From Cladopsammia gracilis (taxonomy: Eukaryota > Cnidaria > Anthozoa > Scleractinia > Dendrophylliidae), in assembly GCA_022457155.1 (NCBI GenBank), contig JAJGOT010000599.1:1-64000 (forward strand): a stretch of 64,000 bases of DNA, in the 5' to 3' direction. Below, in pieces: positions 60,901 to 63,147 of the stretch (its first letter is position 1; each line of letters starts with the position of its first letter). Made by a program: the position numbers and the translations under genes. Below the pieces are notes generated by a model. That model was not told the origin of the DNA, did not search any database, and worked only from the letters and a program-made list of their open reading frames with translations.

Positions 60901-62140
60901 CATCATTGTTATTGTTCATTACTTTATGTGGTTCATTGACCAATTTCAAATGCTTTCTAGATGTGAATATAGTCTATCAATAGTATAAAATGACAAGGAA
61001 TATTGTTCCTTTTGAGCTACTTACAAAGTACAATCTTCATTTGTTCAAGGTAGAGATCATTTGATTGTGTTATTGTTTAGCTTGAATGAGTTGCTAAGTA
61101 AAATATTGTGATACTGTACGTTAATAAAATTGACATCTGACCATTAACCCACAAAGTACATGTACTTTTAGTGTACCTGTATAAACCTTTCACAACCAAG
61201 TTTTCAAATATTTCATTTCCCAAATAGTATCAGGTGCCAAAAGTCATCTTTGGCCACCTATGGGTAAGGCGACTTTAGTCGCCTGTGGTCACAAAAGGGT
61301 TCAGTGGCCAATTTCCAGAAGGTGGCGCTTAACACAGGTTTGACTGTATCTATGGCTTCCATTACCATGTTGATACTTTTACACAGGTCGACAGATGGAC
61401 ACAGACAGACGGACACACAAAAAGACAGGTGTGTAAAATTACCAATTGTGAATCCATGCTTCTTTTGAGTTGAAGAATCTTTTAAGACTCTGCATCTCTC
61501 CAGCACAATGGCTCCTGCAGGATCTGAATTCTAAATAAATTCATCATTTAAAAAAAAATTAATAATAAAGGAAATTATAAAATGTGTTCCAGACAAAAAC
61601 CATTCCCTCACTTGAAGGTTTTTTTGGTTTGACCCCTCCCATGCATCTCCCTGGAAATTCCATTTTTATCCGTTCCCTCTGCCCTCTTTTTGCAGGTTTT
61701 GGCTAAACTTCCTCCAACCCCCTCACCGATCCTTCTACTGTGGTGAAAACAGTGGAACGATAATAATATATATAAACTGGATTGAAAACAATGGCATGCT
61801 AAGCAAAACAATGTCCAGGGTACCCATAAAACTCTTACTCCTGAAAATGCTTTTCCCTAGTTGGACAACTTGCTTACTTTCCTGTTCTCAATGTTATTAA
61901 AGCACTTTGAGATAAAAGCCAATTAAGTTTAAACTTTTCAGCAGTAATATGGTTCAAGTCTTTTGGAAGATTCAGATTTTTTTTCCACCCCTGTTGTTAC
62001 AGAGTTACTTCAAAAATGCAAACTCCATGTTTAAGACTTCTTGCAAATAAATAATTTATGAAAATCATGTTATGGCTCTCAAACCTTGTCCTTTGTCTTA
62101 AAGTAAAACAACAGATTTCCTCTGAGACGAAACCATCTTT
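15203..62140 (-). CDS. INPP4: INPP4-type phosphatidylinositol-3,4-bisphosphate 4-phosphatase, 33 exons, 5' end missing
   Basis: The gene was reassembled by eye from 33 exons with AG acceptors and GT donors; every junction keeps phase, and the exons together encode 940 residues plus a TAA stop at 15203-15205. Order: PH domain, linker, C2-like region, helical middle, C-terminal dual-specificity-type phosphatase domain with CX5R motif CKSAKDR. The family removes the 4-phosphate of PI(3,4)P2, giving PI3P, at endosomal and plasma membranes. Similarity to vertebrate INPP4A/INPP4B runs through the middle and C-terminus, so this looks like a co-ortholog. The first exon found (62085-62140) starts in phase, one base into a codon, so at least one upstream exon is missing. 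The intron 17856-35742 contains three TRIM-NHL genes on the same strand. Exon coordinates are given block by block in the next six entries. Identity is near certain; a few short middle exons rest on phase and splice signals more than on similarity. Confidence 0.93.
15463..16165. mobile_element. MITE with gggacactgt end, containing an expanded 60-bp minisatellite
   Basis: 5' part (15463-15734) matches 45055-45330: gggacactgt end, cagaagcttgctt block, tgatttcttgaccgcctgtca block. The 3' terminal repeat seen at 45425-45442 is missing here. It lies in an INPP4 intron. Confidence 0.65.
15731..16150. repeat. 60-bp minisatellite, 7 units
   Basis: The unit begins ggtttgctctgtagaatcat and ends ggtatttgctcct. 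The first five copies are nearly identical, the last two diverged. The two long overlapping frames here are repeat translations. Confidence 0.95.
16166..16501. other. Intronic sequence, no feature recognised
   Basis: AT-rich intron of INPP4 with an aacaaggaaataa duplication (16158 and 16207). Confidence 0.5.
17006..17152. repeat. 24-bp tandem repeat of a tRNA box-A-like unit, 6 copies
   Basis: The unit ggtggtgtagtggttagcct contains the Pol III box A consensus (TGGTGTAGTGG). It is followed at 17157 by a gtgggtcacctgtggctcgt segment that matches the tail of the SINE at 36715-37060. Lies between INPP4 exons. Confidence 0.85.
17413..17600. repeat. G-rich low-complexity sequence with a poly-G run
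   Basis: Includes about 20 consecutive G near 17502-17522. The frames across it are not genes. Confidence 0.8.
17900..18030. repeat. Small inverted repeat in the large INPP4 intron
   Basis: gtttcttggtgttg near 17901 is the exact complement of caacaccaagaaac near 18013. Confidence 0.6.
18074..18245. repeat. 87-bp tandem duplication
   Basis: gcggaacgaatcgagaaaag begins at 18076 and again at 18163. Each copy contains, on the minus strand, CAAGATGGCGC, similar to a YY1 site. The reading frame through both copies is repetitive. Confidence 0.85.
18548..18820. repeat. Dispersed repeat, partner at 62212-62530
   Basis: The blocks tgcgcctgcatcgggcgcat, caacagtcttgtgtcttact and gcgtgacttaatcgtc occur in the same order in both places. 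Confidence 0.75.
19190..20560. repeat. 3' spacer module of TRIM unit 1
   Basis: Alignable with 24860-26700 (copy 2) and partly with 30480-31050 (copy 3), so the duplicated unit is several kb long and includes this non-coding spacer. At about 20210-20246 it holds a stray second copy of the sequence that ends the TRIM gene (compare 20952-20990). No gene is seen. Confidence 0.75.
19955..20120 (+). repeat. Dispersed repeat, inverted partner at 51930-52090
   Basis: The block ggcggaaatgagcccctgaa and the following ggggcgg-catttg-aagac block reappear in reverse orientation at 51930-52090. Confidence 0.6.
20560..20935. repeat. 115-bp tandem repeat, about 3 units, 3' of TRIM copy 1
   Basis: The unit runs from the cttcagctgctaactg block to the next. 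Each unit contains ACTGCAG and, in two of three units, TGACTCA (an AP-1/bZIP consensus). It lies about 40 bp beyond the TRIM stop, so it may be transcribed as 3' UTR on the minus strand. Confidence 0.9.
20977..23169 (-). CDS. TRIM-NHL protein, copy 1 (TRIM71/TRIM2/TRIM3-like)
   Basis: Intronless reading frame of 730 codons. RING C3HC4 at residues 14-56 (C14, C17, C29, H31, C34, C37, C53, C56); first B-box about 97-136; second B-box about 159-192; coiled coil about 200-310; filamin/ABP280 domain about 365-455 ([13 protein letters not shown]); NHL propeller 461-730. Two B-boxes plus filamin plus NHL is the TRIM71 (LIN-41) arrangement, while TRIM2/3 have one B-box. RING implies E3 ubiquitin ligase activity; NHL domains bind RNA or proteins. 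The start is fixed by a strong context (A at -3, G at +4) and an upstream in-frame stop. It is the most downstream of three tandem copies, all nested in an INPP4 intron on the same strand. Its 3' side carries three 115-bp repeats. Confidence 0.94.
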   Translation of the reverse strand: MESLLKNLKEHVTCSICLDTFTDPKTITCLHTFCCECLKKHALISQRNGKFRCPECQAEVGLPEADRFDKLPTSFHHNSLRSLLAIRQSGNGNEISCGICKKKSAEISYCFECAKFMCSDCVNAHDLFKNAGFEGHKVTPVKQFQVEDYEALMKRQSFCPQQYHEREVTRFFCLKCKTCVCQICIATDHKTHEVEPLDKAADSEKTNILARSELIKEKRKVCSGAIHQFEQTQLELKTKLTVTKREVSHAADQMIAKIRERERKIITNLENTCASREEKLNSTKTQVQSLLKQINQAVEFTENLVQRSSSSDVMQSKPNLEQRFEDLENTPVPALPVNSFVMFVPTSEIENLTLGYIATSEPVVEGLRQDFQAGVEAEFVISPRIHEERVNEIKCKLHVEVLVEPADKVGSLTTCEEEDGDFLVKFTPKVPGTFKIAVKINDKKLATSPYIVRVKERLIQVVGELELKGETLEEPYGIAVNSKGLIAVADTNKHCILIFDKEGKFVRKLGSHGNNAGQLNCPVDVIYLNDDNILVADQLNHRIQQFNVHTENSVKSFGKKGTRDGEFLNPYSLCMDVEGRVIVADFNNCRGQVLSEDGEPVFKFGDSGPGKLYTPTACINHQDKFFVSDGFNHCLKVFDNSGKYLYKIGKSGNGDGQFSVTWGLCIEKCGNHYNLLVCNRLNGRVDQFTVEGCFTGKTVDKLQFPTGITTTPDGRILVSDYKAQKIYMLK
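23170..23590 (-). promoter_or_regulatory. Duplicated 5' flank of TRIM copy 1
   Basis: About 400 bp upstream of the start is alignable by eye with 29425-29870 and 34589-35000. The same run of segments recurs in all three (a CACCCAAGTGATTCC block, a GCAGGCAGCCAACCAG block, TTACGCTCTTTGG-like and TTTATCATGGCATTAAA blocks). Such conservation across three copies is expected if promoter and 5' UTR travelled with the gene. No TATA box is convincing. Confidence 0.5.
23640..23760. repeat. G-rich low-complexity sequence
   Basis: Many G runs, with possible quadruplex-forming tracts, just outside TRIM copy 1. Confidence 0.8.
23760..23950. repeat. Gene-less fragment of the TRIM spacer module
   Basis: Contains the ttagtttttcctttcaaacaattcgc-type block, the atagaatatgcttctatgtagcaat block and the following segment, all of which occur at the far end of the other spacers (19500, 25160, 35165). 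No TRIM sequence is attached, so this is a truncated duplicate. Confidence 0.6.
23957..24135. repeat. Dispersed G-rich repeat with ggactttttttggg motif
   Basis: Three to four copies of gactttttttggg between two poly-G runs (about 23960-23970 and 24110-24130). Motif style resembles the element at 14585. Confidence 0.65.
24345..24580. mobile_element. Foldback element with about 65-bp arms
   Basis: The left arm (about 24349-24412: cgcatgttgtaaaaaacttt, ttaatgacttgacgtttc) is repeated in reverse complement at about 24505-24576. The right arm contains a ctgaagatg...gcatacgaaac string resembling the hammerhead-like ends of Penelope elements. Confidence 0.65.
24605..24800. repeat. Tandem array of a perfect 20-bp palindrome
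   Basis: TTGCGATTTATAAATCGCAA and variants recur about every 36 bp, separated by agttaggcatcg-type spacers; five to six units. Confidence 0.9.
25690..26165 (+). mobile_element. 5'-truncated LINE 3' end
   Basis: Frame near 25733-25857 encodes the last part of a non-LTR reverse transcriptase protein: [18 protein letters not shown] then KRLKKFLLS and a stop. A 3' UTR with a strong hairpin (aggaagcctata / tataggcttcct, 25978-26030) and a (gaat)n tail follows. Inserted in the spacer of TRIM unit 2 only. Confidence 0.75.
26297..26684. mobile_element. TAA-flanked MITE in TRIM unit 2 spacer
   Basis: 388 bp with ends GGGCTTGGTCGCACTA / TAGTGCGACCAGGCCC and TAA on both sides (26294-26296, 26685-26687). 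The same place in unit 1 (about 20540) reads gattaacttcatcc with one TAA, the empty site. Consistent with PIF/Harbinger target use. Confidence 0.8.
26705..27185. repeat. 115-bp tandem repeat, about 4 units, 3' of TRIM copy 2
   Basis: Same unit as at 20560 and 31060. Two of the four units keep TGACTCA exactly; the others read CGACTCA and TGACTAA. Confidence 0.9.
27238..29424 (-). CDS. TRIM-NHL protein, copy 2 (TRIM71/TRIM2/TRIM3-like)
   Basis: Intronless frame of 728 codons from the start shared with copy 1 ([10 protein letters not shown]). The frame is open for 12 more codons to an upstream ATG at 29460, but copy 1 has a stop there and the internal ATG has the better context, so I use 29424. 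All RING and both B-box zinc ligands are present; coiled coil, filamin and NHL domains follow as in copy 1. Differences from copy 1 cluster in the NHL region, for example WNPTS against LNPYS and WRNVCLR against GFNHCLK. Four 115-bp repeats follow the stop. The 5' flank is homologous to those of copies 1 and 3, so the promoter was duplicated with the gene. It is probably functional; no frameshift or stop is seen. Confidence 0.93.
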   Translation of the reverse strand: MESLLKNLKEHVTCSICLDTFTDPKTISCLHTFCCECLKKHALISQRNGKFRCPECQAEVGLPEANRFDKLPTSFHHNSLRSLLAIRQSGNGNEISCGICKKKSAEISYCFECAKFMCIDCVNAHSVFKNAVFEGHTVTPVKQFQAEDYEALMKRQSFCPQQYHEQEVTRFFCLKCEICVCQICINTDHKTHEVEPLEKAANREKANILARAELIKEKRKVCSEAIDQFEQTELELKTKLTFAKREVSQAAEQMIAKIRKSEREIITTFENTCVSRAEKLNSTKTQVQSLLKQINQAVEFIENLVQRSSSSDIMQSKPNLEQRFEDLENTPVPALPVNSFVMFVPTSEPENLTVGCIASSEPVEGLTQDFQAGVEAEFVIRPRIHEEQVYEVKYKFHVEVLVEPADKVGSLTTCEKEDGDFLVKFTPKVPGTFNIAVKINDKKLATSPYTVQVKERLIQVVGELELKGETLEAPHGIAVNSKGLIAVADNKKHCILIFDKEGKFVRKLGSHGNNAGQLNHPVDVTYLNDDNILVADESNHPIQQFNVNTGKSVKSFGKKGTRDGEFWNPTSLCMDGEGRVIVAEFINSRVQVLSEDGKPVFKFGDSGPGRLDRPTACIHHQDKFFVSDWRNVCLRVFDNSGKNLYKIGEPGEDDGQLLGPWGICLEKCGNHYNLLVCNRANGHVDQFTVEGCFTGKTVDKLQDIIGITTTPDGRILVSDNKAKNIYIS
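29425..29870 (-). promoter_or_regulatory. Duplicated 5' flank of TRIM copy 2
   Basis: Homologous to the flanks of copies 1 and 3 over its whole length; presumed promoter and 5' UTR. Similarity fades near 29870, where an unrelated segment begins. Confidence 0.5.
29871..30480. other. Spacer between TRIM copies 2 and 3
   Basis: No gene. A pair of tttcggtttg words in inverted order (30300-30385) flanks a cttcgacgggg segment, similar in style to Penelope-type termini. 30050-30155 is duplicated at 35480-35575. Confidence 0.4.
30480..31060. repeat. 3' spacer module of TRIM unit 3
   Basis: Shorter, more diverged counterpart of the spacers at 19190 and 24850; recognisable by the aaatcaagcc, aatgcaactaaataatca and gctggaaaca blocks. 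No gene. Confidence 0.65.
31060..32340. repeat. 115-bp tandem repeat, 11 units, 3' of TRIM copy 3
   Basis: Eleven units with a measured period of 115 bp (for example 31747 to 31862). Essentially every unit keeps TGACTCA within gtgtgactcac. The array ends about 60 bp from the TRIM copy 3 stop codon. Low divergence between neighbouring units suggests recent expansion or gene conversion. Confidence 0.93.
32396..34588 (-). CDS. TRIM-NHL protein, copy 3 (TRIM71/TRIM2/TRIM3-like)
   Basis: Intronless frame of 730 codons from the common start [10 protein letters not shown]; 12 further codons are open to an ATG at 34624, judged not the start for the same reason as in copy 2. The domain order is unchanged: RING, two B-boxes, coiled coil, filamin, NHL. 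All zinc ligands of RING and B-boxes are intact. NHL loops again differ ([28 protein letters not shown]). It is followed on its 3' side by the largest 115-bp array, 11 units. The gene lies nearest the 5' end of the host intron. Confidence 0.93.
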   Translation of the reverse strand: MESLLKNLKEHVTCSICLDNFTDPKTITCLHTFCCECLRKHALISQRNGKFRCPECQAEVGLPEANRFDKLPTSFYHNSLLSLLAVRKSGIGNEISCGICKKKSAEISYCFECAKFMCSDCVNAHELFKNAGFEGHKVTPVKQFQAEDYEALMKRQSFCPQQYHEREVTRFFCLKCKTCVCQICINTDHKTHEVEPLDKAAEREKANILARAELIKEKSKVCSGAIHQFEQTELELKTKLTITKREVSHAADQLIAKIRERERNIITTLENTCVSREEKLNSTKTQVQSLLKQINQAVEFAQNLVQRSSSSDIMQSKPNLEQRFEDLENTPVPALPVNSFVIFVPPSEQENLTVGCIATSEPVEGLTQDFQAGVETEFVIRPRIHEEQVYELKCKFYVEVLVEPADKVGSLTTCKKEDGDFLVKFTPKVPGTFNITVKINGKKLPVSPYTVQVKERLIQVVGELELKGETLQGPCGITVNSKGLIAVAEKEKHCILILDKEGKFVRKLGFYGNNAGQLNCPVDVIYLTDDNILVADQLNHRIQQFNVHTETSVKSFGKKGTRDGEFQNPVSLCLDGEGHIVVSDVYNNRVQTLSEDGEPVFKFGDSGPGKLVRPTACIRHQDKFFVADCGNDCLKVFDHSGKFFYKIGEPGKGDGQLNRPWGLCFEKCDNHYNLLVCNGGNGRVDQFTVEGCFTGKTVDKLQINPRAITTTPDGRILVSDFKAKKIYILK
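34589..35010 (-). promoter_or_regulatory. Duplicated 5' flank of TRIM copy 3
   Basis: Homologous to the flanks of copies 1 and 2, with a deletion of the stretch corresponding to the acgcgattt block near 34800. Presumed promoter and 5' UTR. Confidence 0.5.
35165..35600. repeat. Gene-less fragment of the TRIM spacer module, with a second conserved block
   Basis: 35165-35420 matches the spacer block seen at 23770 and 25160. 35480-35575 matches 30050-30155 (block beginning aataccaacatacaaattctcc). On the minus strand both copies of the latter have a short open frame ending ENLYVGI, but amino-acid changes are as frequent as base changes, so I do not call it a gene. Confidence 0.55.
35601..35742. 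other. Intronic sequence beside INPP4 exon 29
   Basis: Start of the large intron that holds the TRIM genes; nothing else recognised. Confidence 0.5.
35743..41467 (-). CDS. INPP4: INPP4 exons 22-29: helical region leading to the phosphatase domain
   Basis: Exons 41418-41467, 40722-40809, 40505-40611, 39306-39374, 38313-38436, 37638-37705, 37518-37567 and 35743-35883. Recognisable family segments are [38 protein letters not shown] and [20 protein letters not shown]. Exons 37638-37705 and 37518-37567 are separated by an intron of only 70 bp (37568-37637), which stays partly open in one frame and could be mistaken for coding. For the last exon the acceptor at 35883/35884 (a pyrimidine-rich tract ending tttttcag) is chosen over a closer AG at 35848, because only it restores the frame and it adds the expected YIQVNLSLP segment. 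Confidence 0.88.
36127..36436 (-). mobile_element. MITE of the gggacactgt family, reverse orientation
   Basis: Contains reversed counterparts of the blocks at 15600-15680 and 45220-45300 (atcaaatttgatttt, ggcagtcaacaaatc) and ends ggacagtgtccctt. Confidence 0.6.
36600..36690. repeat. G-rich tract with poly-G run
   Basis: About 20 consecutive G near 36670-36689. Confidence 0.85.
36715..37060 (+). mobile_element. SINE-like dispersed element
   Basis: Contains gttgtttccttagacaagta, ctgggggtaatcctgcgatgg and ctagttgctttatgctacta, a repeat I associate with anthozoan genomes, ending in a T-rich tail. Tail fragment also at 17157. Between INPP4 exons 28 and 29. Confidence 0.6.
37360..37475. repeat. 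Dispersed CT-rich repeat, copy 1 of 3
   Basis: Shares actccaccgatcc, aactccccaccctcccctccc and ccatgggtaaggcagg with 39440-39590 and 57225-57365. Confidence 0.7.
37950..38170. repeat. Degenerate repeat of cccgcgcttggcac
   Basis: Six copies (about 37978, 38009, 38051, 38086, 38110, 38156), several preceded by ttt, giving TTTCCCGC (E2F-like) next to TTGGC (NFI half site). The start matches an internal part of the MITE at 41885-42172, from which it probably derives. Confidence 0.65.
38565..39085 (+). mobile_element. MITE of the gggacactgt family, partial
   Basis: Has the caatcctt and aaatcaaatttgat blocks near 38600-38660 and ends atttcagccggacactg near 39083. The middle is replaced by unrelated sequence. 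Confidence 0.5.
39440..39590. repeat. Dispersed CT-rich repeat, copy 2 of 3
   Basis: See 37360-37475; the same ordered blocks, intronic. Confidence 0.7.
39735..39799 (-). pseudogene. tRNA-like sequence with Pol III boxes and T-run
   Basis: On the minus strand: box A TGGTGTAGTGG, box B GGTTCGATTCC, and a TTTTT run just after. The 3' side does not pair with the TCCTCGA start, so no acceptor stem. tRNA-derived, not a working tRNA. Confidence 0.6.
40045..40305. mobile_element. Foldback repeat, copy 1 (partner 60065-60345)
   Basis: The right half matches 60170-60310 closely (ttcaggcgagaagatgacct, atttcacgcaccttctgcc, atttgtgaatattttacatc). The left arm is diverged. Confidence 0.7.
40337..40412. 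repeat. (GGGA)n microsatellite
   Basis: About 18 units of ggga with small interruptions; the G tracts could form quadruplexes. Adjacent to INPP4 exon 24. Confidence 0.95.
41885..42172. mobile_element. MITE with AGAGCAGTTTTCAATTGAGT-type ends
   Basis: Ends agagcagtcttcaattgagt and its complement actcgattgaaaactgctct; interior rich in CCAATCA/TGATTGG words and a cccgcgcttggcgcc block. Confidence 0.75.
42210..51383 (-). CDS. INPP4: INPP4 exons 11-21: central region
   Basis: Exons 51355-51383 (29 bp), 50969-51022, 49804-49881, 48807-48864, 47900-48002, 47437-47538, 46666-46774, 45499-45545 (47 bp), 44952-44998 (47 bp), 43902-44009 and 42210-42315. The strongest matches to the family are YRFPT, the LNPNWENAR block, [13 protein letters not shown] and [13 protein letters not shown], which correspond to a well-conserved block of INPP4 proteins (vertebrate form PINLHLQRM). 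The two 47-bp exons and the 29-bp exon are supported by splice signals and by exact phase agreement; they have weak similarity of their own. No intron here is short; several hold MITEs and minisatellites. Confidence 0.86.
42360..42925. repeat. Dispersed repeat of tccgcaaaaattt words
   Basis: Multiple degenerate copies of cgcaaaaatttcctcc and a poly-A run of about 19 (42405-42424). Confidence 0.5.
42928..43342. mobile_element. MITE with tatttccttgaataa ends
   Basis: tatttccttgaataacagcc at the left and gctattattcaaggaaata at the right form terminal inverted repeats; interior has cttgaataatc/cgattaat repeats. Confidence 0.7.
44070..44320. mobile_element. Dispersed inverted repeat
   Basis: aacctagtccccaggtccttct on the left is mirrored by agaaggccctgggaacaaagt on the right; contains aaaatggcgggctgtgg and gtcacgtgac. 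Confidence 0.55.
44567..44590 (+). ncRNA. Hammerhead-ribozyme-like core (Penelope-type), candidate
   Basis: CTGACGA, a 4-bp stem II (GGGC with GCTC, one wobble), loop ttgt, then GAAA. This matches the CUGANGA...GAAA pattern reported in Penelope-like elements. Stems I and III not demonstrated. Confidence 0.4.
44710..44928. mobile_element. MITE with TAGTATATACTGAAACAGT ends, preceded by a hairpin
   Basis: Hairpin 44710-44745 (aacaactattca / tgaatagttgtt), then inverted repeats 44747-44765 and 44910-44928. Two related copies at 47127-47332 and 53037-53328. Confidence 0.8.
45055..45442 (+). mobile_element. Complete MITE of the gggacactgt family
   Basis: Ends gggacactgtcctggctgaa and tttcagcgggacagtgtc. 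Contains a single copy of the unit that forms the 60-bp minisatellite at 15731-16150. Confidence 0.75.
45835..46455 (+). repeat. 88-bp minisatellite, about 7 units, within a dispersed element
   Basis: Period 88 (45927 to 46015). The unit shares the core ttctaacttttgagtctg through ccattcaaatgaaa with the 106-bp satellite at 1-6172. Flanks (tgtaatatagttctaac; gggagttaaagggttaa) recur at 52900-53660 in reverse. Confidence 0.93.
46835..46905. repeat. G-rich tract
   Basis: G runs including about 12 consecutive G near 46850-46862, then ggga repeats. Confidence 0.8.
47127..47332. mobile_element. MITE with TTTAGTAAGTACT-type ends
   Basis: Diverged relative of 44710-44928: same interior order (ttaaactcatttattcctgt, ggaggtgaatagcacttg, aacaatgctatccactgtt). 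Confidence 0.75.
47600..47885. repeat. Degenerate (GACT)n / gactgac repeat
   Basis: Dense tgactgactga and cagactgac words for about 280 bp, ending beside INPP4 exon 15. Confidence 0.85.
49430..49620. repeat. G-rich dispersed repeat with poly-C run
   Basis: cagggtatgaaagcctcagg start, internal ggtacc words, ending in a run of about 13 C. Style similar to 14585 and 63148. Confidence 0.5.
51842..51900. repeat. (AAT)n microsatellite
   Basis: About 18 uninterrupted aat units. Confidence 0.97.
51930..52090 (-). repeat. Dispersed repeat, inverted partner of 19955-20120
   Basis: Contains ggccgcccctattg, ttcaggggctcatttccgcc and tctgtgattactgctagta in the order expected for the reverse strand. Confidence 0.6.
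52778..54914 (-). CDS. INPP4: INPP4 exons 7-10: C2-like lipid-binding domain
   Basis: Exons 54796-54914, 54471-54584, 53927-54006 and 52778-52829. The encoded strands include [34 protein letters not shown] and [13 protein letters not shown]. This is the alternating pattern of a C2 domain, including the DP-F motif and the L-x-V-x-D-V-x-D strand. In vertebrate INPP4A/B the N-terminal C2 domain binds acidic phospholipids. All four junctions are in phase (1-0, 0-0, 0-2, 2-0). Confidence 0.9.
53037..53328 (-). mobile_element. MITE with TAGTATATACTGAAACAGT ends and terminal hairpin
   Basis: Reverse-orientation relative of 44710-44928. The terminal hairpin (53223-53328) is longer: aacaactattcacctc pairs with its complement, and ggtggatatttacc pairs with ggtaaatatccac. 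Confidence 0.8.
53333..53580 (-). mobile_element. tRNA-derived SINE
   Basis: Minus strand: head with box A (TGGTGTAATGG) and box B (GGGTCGATTCC), then a body with ggttctctcgttgctccgag, ggtttttctccgggtactcc and cccctctcttcaaaaacc, a SINE body I associate with anthozoans. Confidence 0.8.
55170..56029. other. Intronic sequence, no feature recognised
   Basis: Between INPP4 exons 6 and 7. The last 100 bp may be the 5' leader of the LINE that begins at 56030. Confidence 0.4.
56030..57225 (+). pseudogene. LINE ORF1 pseudogene, interrupted by another LINE fragment
   Basis: 56030-56301 and 56670-57225 are two parts of one ORF1. The C-terminal part has [29 protein letters not shown] and [20 protein letters not shown], the pattern of the ORF1p RNA-binding domain of L1-like and related LINEs. 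The first part is acidic and leads into a coiled coil ([11 protein letters not shown]). Stop codons (for example in LILN-stop and DEERS-stop) and frameshifts make it dead. Antisense to INPP4. Confidence 0.8.
56302..56663 (+). mobile_element. 5'-truncated LINE 3' end inserted in the ORF1 pseudogene
   Basis: Encodes the tail of a non-LTR reverse transcriptase ([20 protein letters not shown]) and a 3' UTR ending gcgctatataaacaataaag. Flanked by the 6-bp target duplication aacagt (56296-56301, 56664-56669). Confidence 0.85.
57225..57365. repeat. Dispersed CT-rich repeat, copy 3 of 3
   Basis: See 37360-37475. Located just after the LINE ORF1 remnant. Confidence 0.65.
57536..59486 (-). CDS. INPP4: INPP4 exons 4-6: linker between PH and C2 regions
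   Basis: Exons 59423-59486, 58694-58732 (39 bp, 13 codons, phase 0 at both ends) and 57536-57617. The first encodes a basic amphipathic helix ([16 protein letters not shown]) typical of the region following a PH domain. The last ends NPFLEMCI and joins in phase to ACTKL of the next exon, the point where vertebrate INPP4 proteins have a comparable hydrophobic strand. The 39-bp exon is supported by a good acceptor (ttttcag), a good donor (gtaaata) and correct phase, not by similarity. The intron between 58694 and 59423 carries a 535-bp TTAA-flanked MITE. Confidence 0.82.
58190..58465. repeat. Degenerate gttagcttt/gttagggttagc repeat
   Basis: About ten irregular units of roughly 26 bp, such as gggttagctttgtgttagag. 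Confidence 0.85.
58837..59371. mobile_element. TTAA-flanked MITE, same family as 2091-2511
   Basis: Ends AGGGAATCTCGGC / GCCGAGGTTCCCT with TTAA on both sides (58833-58836, 59372-59375). The interior has inverted copies of a gcgcgccaccatgttt / aacatggcggcccgc block and of cgcaatgacgtca. Confidence 0.85.
60065..60345. mobile_element. Foldback repeat, copy 2 (partner 40045-40305)
   Basis: Arms of about 100 bp: cactgaattcaaacaccaat through acattcacaaat-type sequence is mirrored on the right; the centre has agaagatgacctgttcagag. Confidence 0.8.
60414..62140 (-). CDS. INPP4: INPP4 exons 1-3 of those found: pleckstrin homology domain
   Basis: Exons 62085-62140, 61443-61530 and 60414-60504. The first begins [14 protein letters not shown], the second contains [10 protein letters not shown], and the third ends with [13 protein letters not shown]. 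Together these show the PH pattern: a strand with Trp followed by a leucine-rich strand, a middle strand ending in a conserved Val/Ile, and the C-terminal helix with its invariant Trp. PH domains bind phosphoinositides, so this would target the enzyme to its lipid substrate or product. The N-terminal strand (beta 1) must lie on an exon above 62140, which I could not find; it may be outside the window. Confidence 0.88.
60570..61350. repeat. Probable dispersed repeat with ggtcacctctattgactggt words
   Basis: Several ggccac/ggtcac-containing words and a terminal ggcgcttaacacaggtttgac, the style of a repeat I have seen in anthozoans. Boundaries unclear. Confidence 0.35.
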
Positions 62141-62211
62141 CTGTATAGACTAAAACAAAAATTAAAAACATTAAATTAGATTTACCCCTATACATGTACA
62201 TAATTACAGGA

Positions 62212-62530
62212 CTCAAAATTGCACCTGCATCGAGCACATTTGCAACTAAAGATTTCGCTTTTGTGACTAAATTTGTCTAATACTCATGATTTTGTGACTG
62301 TTTTATGGCCTAGCTAATAAAATAAATAAAGGAATTTTATTCAACAGTCTTGTGTCTTACTTGTAATTGGTAGTTGTAATTTTATCCGAAAAATCTTGCG
62401 AAATTCATGTTGAATCTTGCGTGACTTAATCATCAATTTCATGCTCCATTAATGCGGTTTCCAAGAAGTGTACATGTATCACAGGCACACTTTTTCAGAC
62501 TTTCTCAGAAATTTCTTGTTTCTCGTTTCC
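62212..62530. repeat. Dispersed repeat, partner of 18548-18820
   Basis: The same ordered blocks as at 18548, with a 40-bp insertion after aaatttgtct. Upstream of the first INPP4 exon found. Confidence 0.75.
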
Positions 62531-62654
62531 GGTTCTGGTAGTAGTAGTAGTTAGTTTTTTTGTTTTTTTTGTCTTGTGCGACTAAAATTTTCGAACTTGC
62601 AACTAAATTGTAGGAATTACTCACAAATTGAAGGGCTCCCAGCAATAACTAACT

Positions 62655-62890
62655 CTTACTGTTGAGGTAGGATGTGTGCATTGTAACTCAATAAAACATG
62701 CACCTTTCACCACGTGCATGCTTTATTAAGGAAATAAAATGTCCTATGATTTGTGCACACTCATAATGGTGACATAGGATGCATGCATTATAACTTGATA
62801 AAGTACCCACCGTACATCATGTACATGCTTTATTAAGGGAATAAAATCTGCGCATGCTCATACTCATGAAGTAAGATGCATGTTTTATAA
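62655..62890. repeat. Tandem repeat of about 110 bp, two to three units
   Basis: The blocks taggatgtgtgcattgtaac and catgctttattaagg recur at 62655, 62770 and partly at 62870. Confidence 0.7.
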
Positions 62891-63107
62891 AGCCCCGGCT
62901 ACACATTATTATATAACATTTGTTGATCCAACAATGTTAGAATGTGTAGGCAGCATGTTAGATGATCAATTTAAGGAGTAAACATTGCTGTTCTCCAGGT
63001 AATGCATGACACTTGATTAAAATAATGTGTTTAAAAAGTGGAAAAAATTGTAAAAATAAATGATTAATAATAAAAAGTGTCATTGATAGTGATTTAAATC
63101 ACAAACA

Positions 63108-63130
63108 TTTCAGGCATAGCCCTTCATCAG
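63108..63130 (-). ncRNA. Hammerhead-ribozyme-like core (Penelope-type), candidate
   Basis: Minus strand: CTGATGA, stem II GGGC with GCCT (one wobble), loop tat, then GAAA. Same layout as at 44567. Surrounding gatttaaatcac is palindromic. Stems I and III not demonstrated. Confidence 0.4.
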
Positions 63131-63147
63131 TGTCACACTTAATGTAC

